The position numbers were made by a program, and so were the translations under genes. A stretch of DNA of 25,586 nt. It comes from Nostoc sp. GT001 (GTDB lineage Bacteria; Cyanobacteriota; Cyanobacteriia; Cyanobacteriales; Nostocaceae). Below, one piece after another: positions 16,128-25,538 of the stretch. Every line of letters starts with the position of its first letter. Position 1 is the first letter of the stretch. A model generated the notes under the pieces. That model saw nothing but the letters and a program-made list of their open reading frames with translations, was not told the DNA's origin and did no database searches. The stretch spans positions 2,477,713-2,503,298 of the forward strand of contig NZ_JAUDRJ010000003.1 in assembly GCF_030382115.1 (NCBI RefSeq), written 5' to 3'.

Positions 16128-16251
16128 TAGACTTCTTGCATAAGTCGGGAAAAGGGTAAGGGGGAAGGGGAAAAGGTTCTGTATTGTCCCCTTCCCCTTT
16201 AACCTTTACCCTTTTCCCCCTCTTGCAAAAAGCACTTTTGCAAGAGGTCTA
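16128..16251. repeat. MITE-like hairpin element (about 124 bp)
   Basis: The ends TAGACTTCTTGCATAAGT (16128 on) and ACTTTTGCAAGAGGTCTA (16234-16251) are inverted repeats with two mismatches. Inside, GGGAAAAGGGTAA pairs with TTACCCTTTTCCC, and GGGGAAGGGG-type tracts pair across the centre. The right end also contains its own hairpin (CTCTTGCAAAA/TTTTGCAAGAG). No ORF. It fills most of the 218-bp gap between coaR and the kinase gene, which meet tail to tail. Confidence 0.7.
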
Positions 16252-16269
16252 GTGAGCAGAATAGTAGAG

Positions 16270-19200
16270 TTAAAATACTGGAATCTCAATGACAAATTCT
16301 GTTCCTTCACCAAGTACAGAATTGCAACTCAAGCTTCCATTATGGGTTTCCTCAACAATTTGACGAGCGATCGCTAATCCTAATCCTGTTCCTTTGCCAA
16401 CCTCTTTGGTTGTAAATAGGTGGTCAAAGATCCGCAATCTAATTTCCTCTGGCATCCCCTGGCCGTTATCTTTCATCCGAATTATTACCGTTTGTTCGTT
16501 ACTGGATACTTCGGTTTGAATCAGTATTTGCTGACGATCGCCTTGCACTTGGGCAAAAGAACGCCCCTCAATGGATGCATCGAAGACATCAATTGCATTT
16601 GCAAGGATGTTCATAAATACTTGATTTAGCTGTCCTAAAAAGCACTTGACAGGCGGTAAATTTCCGTATTTAGTGATGACTTCAATCGCTGGACGTTTTT
16701 CGTTAGCTTTGAGGCGATATTTCAAAATTAACAGGGTACTCTCAATTCCTTCATGGAGGTTACAAGCAACTTTTTCGGCTGTATCGGCTCTGGAGAAGGT
16801 GCGGAGACTGATACTAATATCTTTAATCCGTTCTGAAGCCACCTTCATCGAACTTACTAGCTTTGGTAAATCTTCAATTAGAAATTCGAGGTCAATTTTT
16901 TCGCCATGCTCAATGACTGCGATCGCCGGAGTGGGATGATGTTGTTTAAACAATTGGATATGGGCGAGTAAGTCTTGAGTATACTCTTCAGCATTGTGGA
17001 GGCTACCTTCCAGAAATCCAATGGGATTATTAATTTCATGTGCCACACCTGCAACCAAATTGCCCAATGTTGCCATTTTTTCGTTTTGCACCATTTGTAG
17101 TTGGGCTTGCTCAAGTTCTTGCAGCGATCGCTCTAGTTGATGAGCATAATTCTGGTATTCTTGATAAAGGCGGGCATTTTCTAGAGAGATGGCAGCTTGA
17201 GCGCATAGCAGTTGGATAACTTCGGTGCGATCGCGAGTAAATGCACCAATTGTTAGCGGATTTTCTAGATATAGCAGCCCGATAATTTTTCCCTGATTTA
17301 ATATTGGCGTACACAACACACTCTTAGGTTGTTGCTGCATGAAATATGAATCAGCGATAAAATCAGTTTGTGCTGTTGCATCATCCAGTACAACAGTTTT
17401 TAAACTGTGTTTGACAAAGTTCACCAGTGTAATGGGAATGTCTTCGCTGGTTGACAATGGTACAGATAATAGGGTGACTCCTTCATCAATAGTGGCTATG
17501 GCTTCAACCACTAAATTTTCCTGTTTGAGTACAAGTAATGCAGCTTTTTGTGCCCCAGCATTTTCCATCACTACTTGCAAAAGTGTAGTGAGTAATTGCT
17601 CTAATTGAATTTCACTGGAGAGGGCTTGTGAGGCTTTCAAGATGGTGGACAAATCGAGGGCTTCAGAGATACTGCTGCTAGAGAGGTTTGTGTGGATGGT
17701 TTGATTTGGTAATGATGATGCATCGACAGTTGAACTCAGTTGAAAGTGATTAATTTGCCCTTGTAAGATGGGAGCCAGGAGTTGAGGATAGCGTTTTTCT
17801 AAGTCTTCAGTTTTGGCTTTAGCGCCCCAACGAGCATAACAGTAATAAGCTTCTTGCATATAAACTTGGGCGATTTTTTCTTTGTCCCAGTCGAGGTAAA
17901 ACTTGGCCGCTAGTTCATTACTCAAAGCTTCTTCTTGGATATATGCATTTTCTTTCGCTAGAGTTATGGCGCAATTGTACAATTCCATTGCTTTGTTTTT
18001 GTGCAGCAAAATCCGCTGCCGTTCTGCTTCGACTAAATAAAATTTGTGTTGATGATTAATTGGGGCATGATGCGCCCATTTTTTCAGTTTTTTCTGATGG
18101 GATGTGATTTTTTTAAGAATCTGTTTTTGTTCGTTAGCTGTTGCTGTTGGATAGAGATTTAGTTGGGTTAACGCCTCATAAAAATAAACTATTGGTACAA
18201 CTGCTGCCGATGTTACCCCATCTAAATAAGTTATTGCCTGAATTGCTGCCTCAGATGCTCTGGTATAATTTTCAAATAGGTAGCAAAGTATCAGTTCATT
18301 GGCATAGCTAAAGCTCAATCCAGTGCGATCGCCTGCTTGCTCTTGTAATGAACGAATAGTTTGGGCATCATAAACAGCACCTGATAAATAACTGGGATCG
18401 GTAGATTGTCCTAACAAATTCAATATGGCTTGACGAAATGAATTAATATAAGTCTGGGGTTTTTCTTGTCTAAAATGACTATAGACTTCAGCATAGTCAC
18501 CCATCTGTTTTTCTAACTCAGCTAATTCTTGCCCCATCAAATATCCATGAAAACTACAGCTATAGCTAGCCCAAGCTGCATATTCGATATCTCCGGTTTC
18601 TAAACCCACTTGATAGGCTTCAATTAACGGTGCAATTGTGTCTTTAAGTGGTTGATGCCAGTGATTAATAAATGTTTGAACAATGAAGAAAGTTCTAGCT
18701 TTGAATTCTTTACTATGGAATTTTTCGAGAACTTGTAATGCTAATTGACCAAATTTATAACCTGTCTCAATATTTCCCAGAATGCCACACTCAATCAATC
18801 CATACCAGGCATAGCCAAATGCAGATGCCGCAGCATTACCGTACTGCATCGATAAATTGACTTCGCTCAAGATTATTGGTGGCAGTAAATCTGGACGAGC
18901 AATATAAGCTGTGGAATTTGTACTAGCCAAAATTCGGATTGCTGCTAGTTGTTTGTCCCCAGTCATATTAGGTAAATCAATCAAACTTAAAGGAGATTTA
19001 CCTAAAAATCGTAATTTTGTTTGGGCTAGATTGAGTAATGTTTGTATTTTAGTTGCTTGATGAGATAGTTTCACACCTAAGAGATTTAGCAGTGCGATCG
19101 CAGTCTGAATTGAATCATCAAAACGACTCTGAGCTAAATAAGATTGGATTTGAATTTCTATCGATTTCACCCGATCTATTAAGACTTTAGCATGTTGTTG

Positions 19201-20691
19201 CACTTGCTCAACAAACTCTTCTACTTCGTCAAACTGGCCCATAAGATAGGCTGCCGAAGCAGCTTCTTCATACAATGCTAATGTGAGTGAATACTGTTGT
19301 TGCCAGCTATCTTTTCTCAATAGCTGAATACCGCAACTGATATATTCTATTGCATTCGTATAAGCAGTGGATAGTTTGGCTTTTTGCCCAGCCAGTAAAT
19401 TTAACTCTGCTAATCGATCTCGCTCAGACTGCTGAGTGATTAGCTTTACACCAATATTTAACTGATTAACAATCTCAAAAATTCTCTCTTCCTGCTTTTT
19501 AACTGGTATTTTGCTTAATAGCAGTTGGCCAATTTGCAGATGGATGGATTGCTTTTTTGACTCCGGGATCAACGCATAAGCTGCTTGTTGAATGCGATCG
19601 TGTAAAAATTTATAGTTTACAGTTAGCGCACTTTGTACTAAATCCTGTGTTTCTCGCCCAACATAGAATTTGTAAACTTCGCTTTGGGGCAAGATTAATC
19701 CCTCTTGTAATGCTTTCCAGAGAAATGTTGCTGTTTCGGTTTCAGAATTTTCCGAAACAATTGCCAATGTTGCCAAATCAAATTGATTACCAATACAAGC
19801 TGCTAATTTCAAAACATTCTGCGTTGATTCTGGTAATTTCCGCAACTGTAAAACCATAAAATCAACCACATCATCTGTCAGAGCTAACGCCTTAATCTGG
19901 GCAATATCACACTGCCAGCTTCCGCTATTTACATCAAATTTAATTAGCTGGTCTTGATGCAGTGCTTTGAAAAATTGCGTACTAAAAAATGGATTACCCT
20001 TGGTTTTCTGATATACTAACTGTGTTAAGATTTCTGTAGTTTCTAGCGAACAGTTTAGGGTATCGGCAACCAATTGATTTAAACTGGCTTCACTCAGTGG
20101 TGCTAATGTAATTTTGTTAATAGTAGCATTAGCTTTGGCAATTTCATCTAATGTCAACATCAATGGATGGGCAGCAGAAACTTCATTATCTCGATAAGCT
20201 CCAATTAATAATAAATATCCTGAGTTTGACTCATTCATTAGTAACTGGATCAACTTCATTGATGCTGAATCAGCCCACTGCATATCATCTAAAAATATGA
20301 CTAGGGGATGTTCTTTGGTAGTGAATACTTGAATAAATCTTTGTAATAATAAATTAAACCGATTCTGGGCTGCATTTGGTGAAAGTTCTGTTGCAGATGG
20401 TTGTTGGCCAATAATTTGTTCTAGTTCGGGAATTACCTCAAGAATGACTTGCCCCTGATCGCCCAGCACTTGTAAAATTTTATTTTTCCAAGTTGACAAA
20501 TGAACATCACTTTCACTCAGCAATTGTCCCATTAAGTCTCGAAACGCCTGCACAAAAGCAAAGAAGGGAATATTCCGATTAAATTGGTCAAATTTGCCCT
20601 TAATGAAGTAGCCCCGCTGTCGGACAATGGGTTTGTGAACCTCGTTAACAATTGCTGTTTTACCAATACCAGAAAAACCAGCCACCAGCAT
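16270..20691 (-). CDS. AAA-TPR-GAF-histidine kinase (detached C-terminal part of a giant Ser/Thr-His kinase)
   Basis: This has 1,473 residues, starting in the middle of a domain. It begins [20 protein letters not shown], the Walker A of an AAA_16 module that in relatives follows a Ser/Thr kinase in one polypeptide. Walker B is [12 protein letters not shown] long TPR-like helical region spans about 420-950, GAF about 1010-1160, and a coiled coil follows. The HisKA has acceptor His1218 ([14 protein letters not shown]). The ATPase has N-box ([15 protein letters not shown]), G1 (DNGQGM), F (FDHLFTTK) and G2 (GKGTGLGLA). The ATG at 20691-20689 shares its A with the stop of the upstream kinase gene (TAATG). 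No receiver domain is present. All catalytic motifs are intact. Whether it is translated by re-initiation is inference. Confidence 0.85.
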   Translation of the reverse strand: MLVAGFSGIGKTAIVNEVHKPIVRQRGYFIKGKFDQFNRNIPFFAFVQAFRDLMGQLLSESDVHLSTWKNKILQVLGDQGQVILEVIPELEQIIGQQPSATELSPNAAQNRFNLLLQRFIQVFTTKEHPLVIFLDDMQWADSASMKLIQLLMNESNSGYLLLIGAYRDNEVSAAHPLMLTLDEIAKANATINKITLAPLSEASLNQLVADTLNCSLETTEILTQLVYQKTKGNPFFSTQFFKALHQDQLIKFDVNSGSWQCDIAQIKALALTDDVVDFMVLQLRKLPESTQNVLKLAACIGNQFDLATLAIVSENSETETATFLWKALQEGLILPQSEVYKFYVGRETQDLVQSALTVNYKFLHDRIQQAAYALIPESKKQSIHLQIGQLLLSKIPVKKQEERIFEIVNQLNIGVKLITQQSERDRLAELNLLAGQKAKLSTAYTNAIEYISCGIQLLRKDSWQQQYSLTLALYEEAASAAYLMGQFDEVEEFVEQVQQHAKVLIDRVKSIEIQIQSYLAQSRFDDSIQTAIALLNLLGVKLSHQATKIQTLLNLAQTKLRFLGKSPLSLIDLPNMTGDKQLAAIRILASTNSTAYIARPDLLPPIILSEVNLSMQYGNAAASAFGYAWYGLIECGILGNIETGYKFGQLALQVLEKFHSKEFKARTFFIVQTFINHWHQPLKDTIAPLIEAYQVGLETGDIEYAAWASYSCSFHGYLMGQELAELEKQMGDYAEVYSHFRQEKPQTYINSFRQAILNLLGQSTDPSYLSGAVYDAQTIRSLQEQAGDRTGLSFSYANELILCYLFENYTRASEAAIQAITYLDGVTSAAVVPIVYFYEALTQLNLYPTATANEQKQILKKITSHQKKLKKWAHHAPINHQHKFYLVEAERQRILLHKNKAMELYNCAITLAKENAYIQEEALSNELAAKFYLDWDKEKIAQVYMQEAYYCYARWGAKAKTEDLEKRYPQLLAPILQGQINHFQLSSTVDASSLPNQTIHTNLSSSSISEALDLSTILKASQALSSEIQLEQLLTTLLQVVMENAGAQKAALLVLKQENLVVEAIATIDEGVTLLSVPLSTSEDIPITLVNFVKHSLKTVVLDDATAQTDFIADSYFMQQQPKSVLCTPILNQGKIIGLLYLENPLTIGAFTRDRTEVIQLLCAQAAISLENARLYQEYQNYAHQLERSLQELEQAQLQMVQNEKMATLGNLVAGVAHEINNPIGFLEGSLHNAEEYTQDLLAHIQLFKQHHPTPAIAVIEHGEKIDLEFLIEDLPKLVSSMKVASERIKDISISLRTFSRADTAEKVACNLHEGIESTLLILKYRLKANEKRPAIEVITKYGNLPPVKCFLGQLNQVFMNILANAIDVFDASIEGRSFAQVQGDRQQILIQTEVSSNEQTVIIRMKDNGQGMPEEIRLRIFDHLFTTKEVGKGTGLGLAIARQIVEETHNGSLSCNSVLGEGTEFVIEIPVF

Positions 20692-21779
20692 TAATTCGAC
20701 CCCCTTAGTTCCCCCTTAGTAAGGGGAGCCAGTGCGTTGGGCGGCTCTGCCGACTTGAAGCATCTGGCGTGGGATTCAGGGGGGTTGCTAACACGTTCAA
20801 ATGCTTTCAGCAGAGTTTCCACTTCATGCTCACGACCATAGAGTTTTTCTGGGATAATAAAGCGATCGCACACATCCCGTTGAGCAATTGGGAAACTCGC
20901 AATTTTTCCCGTCTCTTTTAGCTCATGTAAACAATTTTCTAAATCATATTTTAGCCCAAATGCACTCTGATAGCGGTCTTCAGCATTTTTCGCCATCAAT
21001 TTCATCACAATGTCACAGAGAACTTGAGGAATCTCTTCCCTATTCTCTGTCCCCTCTCCCCTCTCCCCTAAAACTGGCGGAAGTTTGGCAATATGACAAT
21101 GTACCAATTCCATCGGATCGTGCGACTTAAAAGGTAATTCCCCTGATAGCAACTCATAAAAAGTTACACCTAAAGAATAAAAATCAGTACGGTAATCAAT
21201 CCCCCGATTCATTCTTCCAGTTTGCTCTGGAGACAAATAGCCGAGTGTTCCTTCTAATACATTAGGACTCATCAGGACTTGAGTTTCTCGTGGCAGTAGA
21301 GATGCAATACTAAAGTCAATTAACTTAACTTCTTTAGTTTCTGGATTAATTAAAACATTGGCGGGTTTAATATCTTTGTGAATAATCCGATGATGAATTA
21401 GAATATCTAATGCATCACACAGAGCGATCGCTATTTGTAAAAACTCTTGTAAAGACCTGATATCTAGCGTCTGGTAAGAAGCAAAATAATCTTTCAGAGA
21501 AATCCCACCAAAATCTTCCATTACCAACGCATAACCATTTTGATACGCCTCCAGACTGTAGGTTTGGACGATCGCAGATGAGTTAAGATTTTTGGCAATT
21601 GTGTACTGATTGCGAAACTGCAACAGATCGCTGAAACTGGGATATGAATTTTTTAGCAGTTTAATTACTACAGGTAATGAGTCAGTTTTTCGATACCCCC
21701 GATAAACTAGAGTTCTGGAACCGTTGTAGATTTCTTCAGTTATGTCGTATCCGGGAATACTGACTATGCTGCTGACCAT
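20691..21779 (-). CDS. Ser/Thr protein kinase (N-terminal part of the split giant kinase)
   Basis: Residues 11-275 are a Hanks-type kinase: Gly-rich strand (EEIYNGSRTLVYRG), ATP lysine in VVIKLL (Lys40), catalytic loop HKDIKPAN (134-141, Asp136), DFSIAS in place of DFG (usual in this cyanobacterial family), and EGTLGYLSPEQTGRM. Residues 302-331 (CDRFIIPEKLYGREHEVETL) are the linker that normally leads into AAA_16. Residues 332-360 (NPPESHARCFKSAEPPNA onward) come from an inserted repeat and end in a premature TAA. Residues about 237-249 (VLGERGEGTENRE) are a second in-frame low-complexity insert encoded by a CCCCTCT tract. The kinase domain should be active. Its output to the histidine kinase half is now in trans. 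Confidence 0.88.
   Translation of the reverse strand: MVSSIVSIPGYDITEEIYNGSRTLVYRGYRKTDSLPVVIKLLKNSYPSFSDLLQFRNQYTIAKNLNSSAIVQTYSLEAYQNGYALVMEDFGGISLKDYFASYQTLDIRSLQEFLQIAIALCDALDILIHHRIIHKDIKPANVLINPETKEVKLIDFSIASLLPRETQVLMSPNVLEGTLGYLSPEQTGRMNRGIDYRTDFYSLGVTFYELLSGELPFKSHDPMELVHCHIAKLPPVLGERGEGTENREEIPQVLCDIVMKLMAKNAEDRYQSAFGLKYDLENCLHELKETGKIASFPIAQRDVCDRFIIPEKLYGREHEVETLLKAFERVSNPPESHARCFKSAEPPNALAPLTKGELRGSN
20700..20786 (-). repeat. Dispersed repeat inserted in the giant kinase gene
   Basis: This 87-bp block begins and ends with C-rich/G-rich edges (CCCCCTTAG and TTCAGGGGGG) and contains the palindrome CCCCTTAGTAAGGGG. Upstream of it the protein matches the family to AFERVS; downstream, [13 protein letters not shown] resumes in another frame. 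The insertion therefore both adds sequence and shifts the frame. The sequence has the look of the short dispersed repeats of Nostoc genomes (recognised by character, not by search). Confidence 0.75.
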
Positions 21780-22083
21780 ACTGCTAAACCCTAGTGATTT
21801 CTGAATTTATTGTTCCCAAATCAGTAACGCCAGTTTATGTGTGTCTTTTGAGACAATTCATAGGGGCAAATCATCGCAGTAGATAGAACTGTATTTGATG
21901 TCCCAAATTCAAAGGCGAATAGCCATTCAGAAACGAGAACATCTTGCTAGAAGAAAGAAAATTTGTTAGAAAAGCCTTAAATAATACTCCAAGAAGAAAC
22001 CAAAGGAAAAAGGTGAGAAAAAACCCACCTCCTCGGAATCGATATGATAGACAAGTAAATAAAATTTAAAAAATATTTATCGA
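21780..22083. other. Divergent intergenic region
   Basis: 304 bp between the divergent kinase and transporter genes. GGTG/CCACC arms around AGAAAAAAC (near 22009-22030) could form a small hairpin in the transporter leader. A 23-codon basic ORF (21898-21969) is present but unsupported. No clear promoter boxes were found. AT content is high next to the transporter start. Confidence 0.4.
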
Positions 22084-23499
22084 ATGGTAGATCAATCATC
22101 TGGCTTGTCCAAGGTCAAAGACTCAATAACACAAAAACTCTTCTTGGGTAATGAACCAAATGCGGAGTTAATTGCAATTCTCACCGTTTACTTTGTCCAA
22201 GGAATTTTAGGGCTATCGCGTCTAGCCGTTAGTTTTTTCCTCAAAGATGAATTGCTGTTGAGTCCAGTCCAGGTGTCGGCGCTATTGGGAATTGTCTTCC
22301 TACCTTGGATGATCAAGTCGGTGTTTGGTTTTATCTCTGATGGCTTGCCTATATTTGGCTATCGTCGCCGTCCTTACTTGATTTTATCCGGGATACTGGG
22401 AACTGCTTCTTGGATGAGTCTGGCCACAATAGTTCATACTAGCTGGGCAGCTACCTTAGCGATCGCTTTTGGTTCTCTCTCCGTCGCCATGAGTGATGTT
22501 ATCGTTGACTCGCTGGTTGTAGAACGAGCCAGAGGCGAATCGCAAGCAAAAGCCGGTTCACTACAATCTCTGTGCTGGGGTGCTTCTGCGATCGGAGGTT
22601 TAATAACAGCCTACTGTAGCGGTCTACTACTCCAATACTTTACTACCCGTACCGTCTTTGGGATTACCGCTTTATTTCCGCTGATCGTTTCAGGAGTGGC
22701 TTGGTTAATTGCTGAGTCCCCCGTTAGCAAAGATGCTCAAGATAGTAATCAAACCAACTCTTTGCCAATCAAACATCAACTGGAGCAGCTACGCCAAGCC
22801 ATTAGTCAAAAAACAATTTGGCTACCAACGGCATTTATCTTCATCTGGCAAGCTACCCCAAATGCTGACTCAGCCTTTTTCTACTTCGCTACCAACGAAC
22901 TCCACTTTGAACCAGAATTTTTGGGGCGAGTCAACTTGGTGGGAAGTTTCGCTTCTTTGGCAGGTGTTTGGATTTTTCAACGTTTCCTTAAAAGCATCCC
23001 TTTTCGCGTGATTTTTGCTTGGAGTACTGTCCTTTCATCACTTTTGGGGATGACGATGCTGTTGTTGGTGACTCACACAAACAGGCTATTGGGTATAGAT
23101 GACCACTGGTTTAGTTTGGGTGATAGCCTGATTCTGACTGTGATGGGGAAAATTGCCTTTATGCAAGTGATGGTGCTAGCAGCAAGGCTTTGTCCTTCTG
23201 GTGTGGAAGCAACATTATTTGCCTTGTTAATGTCAGTCTATAATTCAGCCGGAACAGTTTCCCATGCATTCGGGGCATTAATCACGTATTGGCTGGGGAT
23301 CACCGCAACAAACTTTGAGTCACTTTGGCTCTTGGTGTTAATTACTAACCTCAGCACGCTGTTACCCCTACCATTTATCAAATGGCTACCTGCGACTGAA
23401 GAGCAAACTGAGACATTCAAAAATGAAGAACAATCATTTTCGCCTGATTTGATGTCTGAGTTGGTACTAAGGGAATCAAAGTCGGAAATATTAGAATAG
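22084..23499 (+). CDS. Folate/biopterin transporter family (BT1/FBT) membrane protein
   Basis: The 471-residue inner-membrane carrier of the major facilitator superfamily has about 12 hydrophobic segments. Family features include the early VYFVQGILGLSRLAVSFFLK, then PWMIKSVFGFISDGLPIFGY followed by RRRPYLILSG, and MSDVIVDSLVVERARGES. This is the BT1 family, whose cyanobacterial and plant plastid members import folates. The substrate here is inferred from the family only. The ATG at 22084 has no obvious Shine-Dalgarno, but the frame is closed upstream by the TAA at 22057-22059 region and conserved sequence starts about 25 residues in. The hydrophilic C-terminal tail is variable. It stands alone, divergent from the kinase pair and convergent with kdpD. 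Confidence 0.9.
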   Translation: MVDQSSGLSKVKDSITQKLFLGNEPNAELIAILTVYFVQGILGLSRLAVSFFLKDELLLSPVQVSALLGIVFLPWMIKSVFGFISDGLPIFGYRRRPYLILSGILGTASWMSLATIVHTSWAATLAIAFGSLSVAMSDVIVDSLVVERARGESQAKAGSLQSLCWGASAIGGLITAYCSGLLLQYFTTRTVFGITALFPLIVSGVAWLIAESPVSKDAQDSNQTNSLPIKHQLEQLRQAISQKTIWLPTAFIFIWQATPNADSAFFYFATNELHFEPEFLGRVNLVGSFASLAGVWIFQRFLKSIPFRVIFAWSTVLSSLLGMTMLLLVTHTNRLLGIDDHWFSLGDSLILTVMGKIAFMQVMVLAARLCPSGVEATLFALLMSVYNSAGTVSHAFGALITYWLGITATNFESLWLLVLITNLSTLLPLPFIKWLPATEEQTETFKNEEQSFSPDLMSELVLRESKSEILE

Positions 23500-23603
23500 T
23501 GTAATACGACAGTTTTCAAGTAAATGAGATCAAGAGTGCTGACTGCTGAGTAAAAAGTGCTGAGTATTTAAAATCAGACACAAAGAGTTTCACTTCTTTC
23601 CCC

Positions 23604-23651
23604 CTGCCCCCCTGCTCCCTGCTCCCTGCTCCCTGCTCCCTGCTCCCTGCC
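23604..23651. repeat. STRR heptanucleotide array (CTGCTCC)n
   Basis: Five perfect CTGCTCC units at 23612-23646 are flanked by degenerate ones (CTGCCCC, CTGCCC). The array touches the kdpD stop codon (23652-23654). A looser set of GTGCTGA/GCTGAGT units lies just to the left (about 23535-23565). Confidence 0.9.
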
Positions 23652-24809
23652 CTATTTGGATGAAACCATTTTTTCGCTGGCAATAATATGCAAATCGATG
23701 TTTTTGAGCAAGCGCACCAATTTTTGCGTCAAAGATCCTTTGAGGAGCATTTGCCAGCGCGATCGCTGACTTTCTCCAATTACAATTTGGGTGATACGAT
23801 GTTTCTCGGCGACTTCAGCGATCGCATTAGCTATATTACTGTTGGTAACACGAAGAAAAGTACCTTCAAATTCTTTACATAGTTTCTCACAAGTGTGGAT
23901 GTGTAAGCTTTCCTCCTTCGTAAGGAAGCGTTCTGGATCGGCAACGAACAATGTATAAAGCGGCGCGTTCATGTAGTTAGCCAACCTTGCACCCCGGCGT
24001 AACAGCTGTACTGAGTTGGGATAAGTAGAAACACACACCAAAACCCGCTCGTGAATATTACAAAATTGTCCGTTGGGAGTAGAGGCGATCGCATTTCCTT
24101 CCACGTTGTCTGCCACTTCCCGCAAAGCTAACTCCCGCAAAGCAATTAGGTTGCGGCGTTGGAAAAAATTATCGAGGGATTGTTGGATTTTTTGCTGTGC
24201 GTAAATCTTGCCTTCTAATAACCGTTCTTGCAGCGTTTCTGGTGTGACATCCACTACCACTATTTCATCTGCTTCATCCATAATCCTGTCAGGAACCCGC
24301 TCCCTGACTACCACACCTGTAATTCTAGCTACTAAGTCATTGAGACTTTCCAGATGTTGGACATTCATTGTGGAGTAGACATCAATACCTGCTGCCAAAA
24401 CTACTTCTACATCTTCGTAGCGCTTTTCGCGTGGAGAACCAGGGACATTAGTATGGGCAAGTTCATCGATTAAAACTAATTGGGGCGATCGCTTTAAAAT
24501 AGCATCTGTATCCATATCCATCAGCGTCAACTCACCGCGAGGATATTTCTTACGGGGTATAATTTCCAGTCCCTCTGCCTTTTCAGTTGTTTCCTTGCGT
24601 CCGTGGGTTTCCAAAAGCCCAACGACAACATCAATTCCTTCCTGTTTGAATGCGTGTCCCTCTTCCAGCATCCGGTAGGTTTTGCCTACTCCAGGAGCCA
24701 TGCCAATAAAGATTTTATGCTTACCCCGCCGTCGTACTGTATAAGGCGAGTAACTTGCAGAATTTAAAGGCGCATTCCCAGCCGAACCAGTATTACTTTT
24801 ATCTGACAT
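23652..24809 (-). CDS. kdpD: Short KdpD (sensor N-domain plus USP domain, no histidine kinase)
   Basis: The 385-residue protein equals only the cytoplasmic N-terminal part of E. coli KdpD. Walker A is GMAPGVGKT (36-44). The KdpD family stretch LVLIDELAHTNVPGS, then KRYEDVEVVL and DVYSTMNVQHLESLND, reaches about residue 240. A universal-stress-protein domain follows (RVLVCVSTYPNSVQLLRRGA to IVIGESQRSRWQML). It ends with a normal stop, without membrane helices or kinase. Short KdpD proteins are known from Anabaena kdp operons, so this is likely the native form. I chose the ATG at 24809 (MSDKSNTG): AAGAGG lies about 6 nt upstream, and the frame open to 24854 reads through repeat-like sequence (CCTCTTGCAT). 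It lies downstream of kdpC. Confidence 0.92.
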   Translation of the reverse strand: MSDKSNTGSAGNAPLNSASYSPYTVRRRGKHKIFIGMAPGVGKTYRMLEEGHAFKQEGIDVVVGLLETHGRKETTEKAEGLEIIPRKKYPRGELTLMDMDTDAILKRSPQLVLIDELAHTNVPGSPREKRYEDVEVVLAAGIDVYSTMNVQHLESLNDLVARITGVVVRERVPDRIMDEADEIVVVDVTPETLQERLLEGKIYAQQKIQQSLDNFFQRRNLIALRELALREVADNVEGNAIASTPNGQFCNIHERVLVCVSTYPNSVQLLRRGARLANYMNAPLYTLFVADPERFLTKEESLHIHTCEKLCKEFEGTFLRVTNSNIANAIAEVAEKHRITQIVIGESQRSRWQMLLKGSLTQKLVRLLKNIDLHIIASEKMVSSK

Positions 24810-24893
24810 TAGGCCTCTTGCATGAATACTTGAAAACAATAATCCTTGGTTCACGTAGAGGCGTAGAGAGTAATGAAAAAGTTATCTATTTAT

Positions 24894-24934
24894 TCCTAAC
24901 TCCTAACTCCCCACTCCTAACTCCCCACTCCCCA
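24894..24934. repeat. STRR heptanucleotide array, alternating TCCTAAC and TCCCCAC
   Basis: The unit order is TCCTAAC, TCCTAAC, TCCCCAC, TCCTAAC, TCCCCAC, then a partial unit. It lies 4 bp downstream of the kdpC stop and fills much of the kdpC-kdpD gap. TCCTAAC is the same unit as the array at rsmI, on the opposite strand. Confidence 0.88.
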
Positions 24935-24938
24935 TTTA

Positions 24939-25538
24939 TTAATTTTGCTGACGATTAATATCTTGCAAGTCAAGAGCATAATTCAATCGGAGAACATTAA
25001 CTCCCGGTTCGCCAAAAATCCATAAAAATCTGTCATCAGTATACTTATTAATTAAAGGTAAAATCTCATCTTCTTTTACTCCCCGCGCCCCAGCAACTCG
25101 CGTCAATTGCTGCCGTGCCGCTCTAAAGGAAATATGCGGGTCTAAACCAGAACCAGAGGTATAAATTATATCGGCTATCGGTTGAAGATTTTCCTCTCGC
25201 AATTTATCTGCTTCTTCTAAAATCCGCTTTAGTAGTTCTGGATTGCTGGCAGCGAGATTGCTAGCTCCAGATATGCCAGTTGGCTTGGCTTTTCTTCCTT
25301 GGCTATATCTAACAGTACTAGGACGAGAATGGAAATATCGCTCAGATGTGAACACCTGACCAATCAAAGCCGAACCAATTGGTTCATTACTTAGATTCCG
25401 CATGATGCTGCCATTAGCTTGATAGGGCAAAAAAACTTGACCCACTACAAGAATTCCCAGCGGATAGATGATTGCAGTCAACAACCAAAGCATTAGAGTT
25501 ATAAAAATTGCTCTGATGGTTTCTCGAATAATAGCCAT
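24939..25538 (-). CDS. kdpC: Potassium-transporting ATPase subunit KdpC
   Basis: KdpC is the single-span accessory subunit of the KdpFABC high-affinity potassium pump. The 199-residue product has one N-terminal membrane helix (about 10-33, IFITLMLWLLTAIIYPLGIL). The periplasmic signature is GSALIGQVFTSERYFHSRPS, followed by ASNLAASNPEL and the C-terminal GSGLDPHISFRAARQQLTRVA with LINKYT. All are standard KdpC marks. The ATG at 25538 is preceded by GGAAAA. kdpA and kdpB should lie beyond the right edge. The last 48 bp of the window show TTTAATTT repeats and no gene. A 129-bp gap with an STRR array separates it from kdpD. Confidence 0.95.
   Translation of the reverse strand: MAIIRETIRAIFITLMLWLLTAIIYPLGILVVGQVFLPYQANGSIMRNLSNEPIGSALIGQVFTSERYFHSRPSTVRYSQGRKAKPTGISGASNLAASNPELLKRILEEADKLREENLQPIADIIYTSGSGLDPHISFRAARQQLTRVAGARGVKEDEILPLINKYTDDRFLWIFGEPGVNVLRLNYALDLQDINRQQN

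Noticed and set aside
21898..21969. A 23-codon basic ORF (MSQIQRRIAIQKREHLARRK onward) upstream of the BT1 transporter
   Set aside because: No ribosome-binding site, very A-rich DNA, no recognised family; chance is the simpler explanation.
23604..23651. CTGCTCC and GAGTTAG tandem arrays as possible CRISPR arrays
   Set aside because: The units are 7 bp with no spacers, and no cas genes are present; these are STRR repeats.
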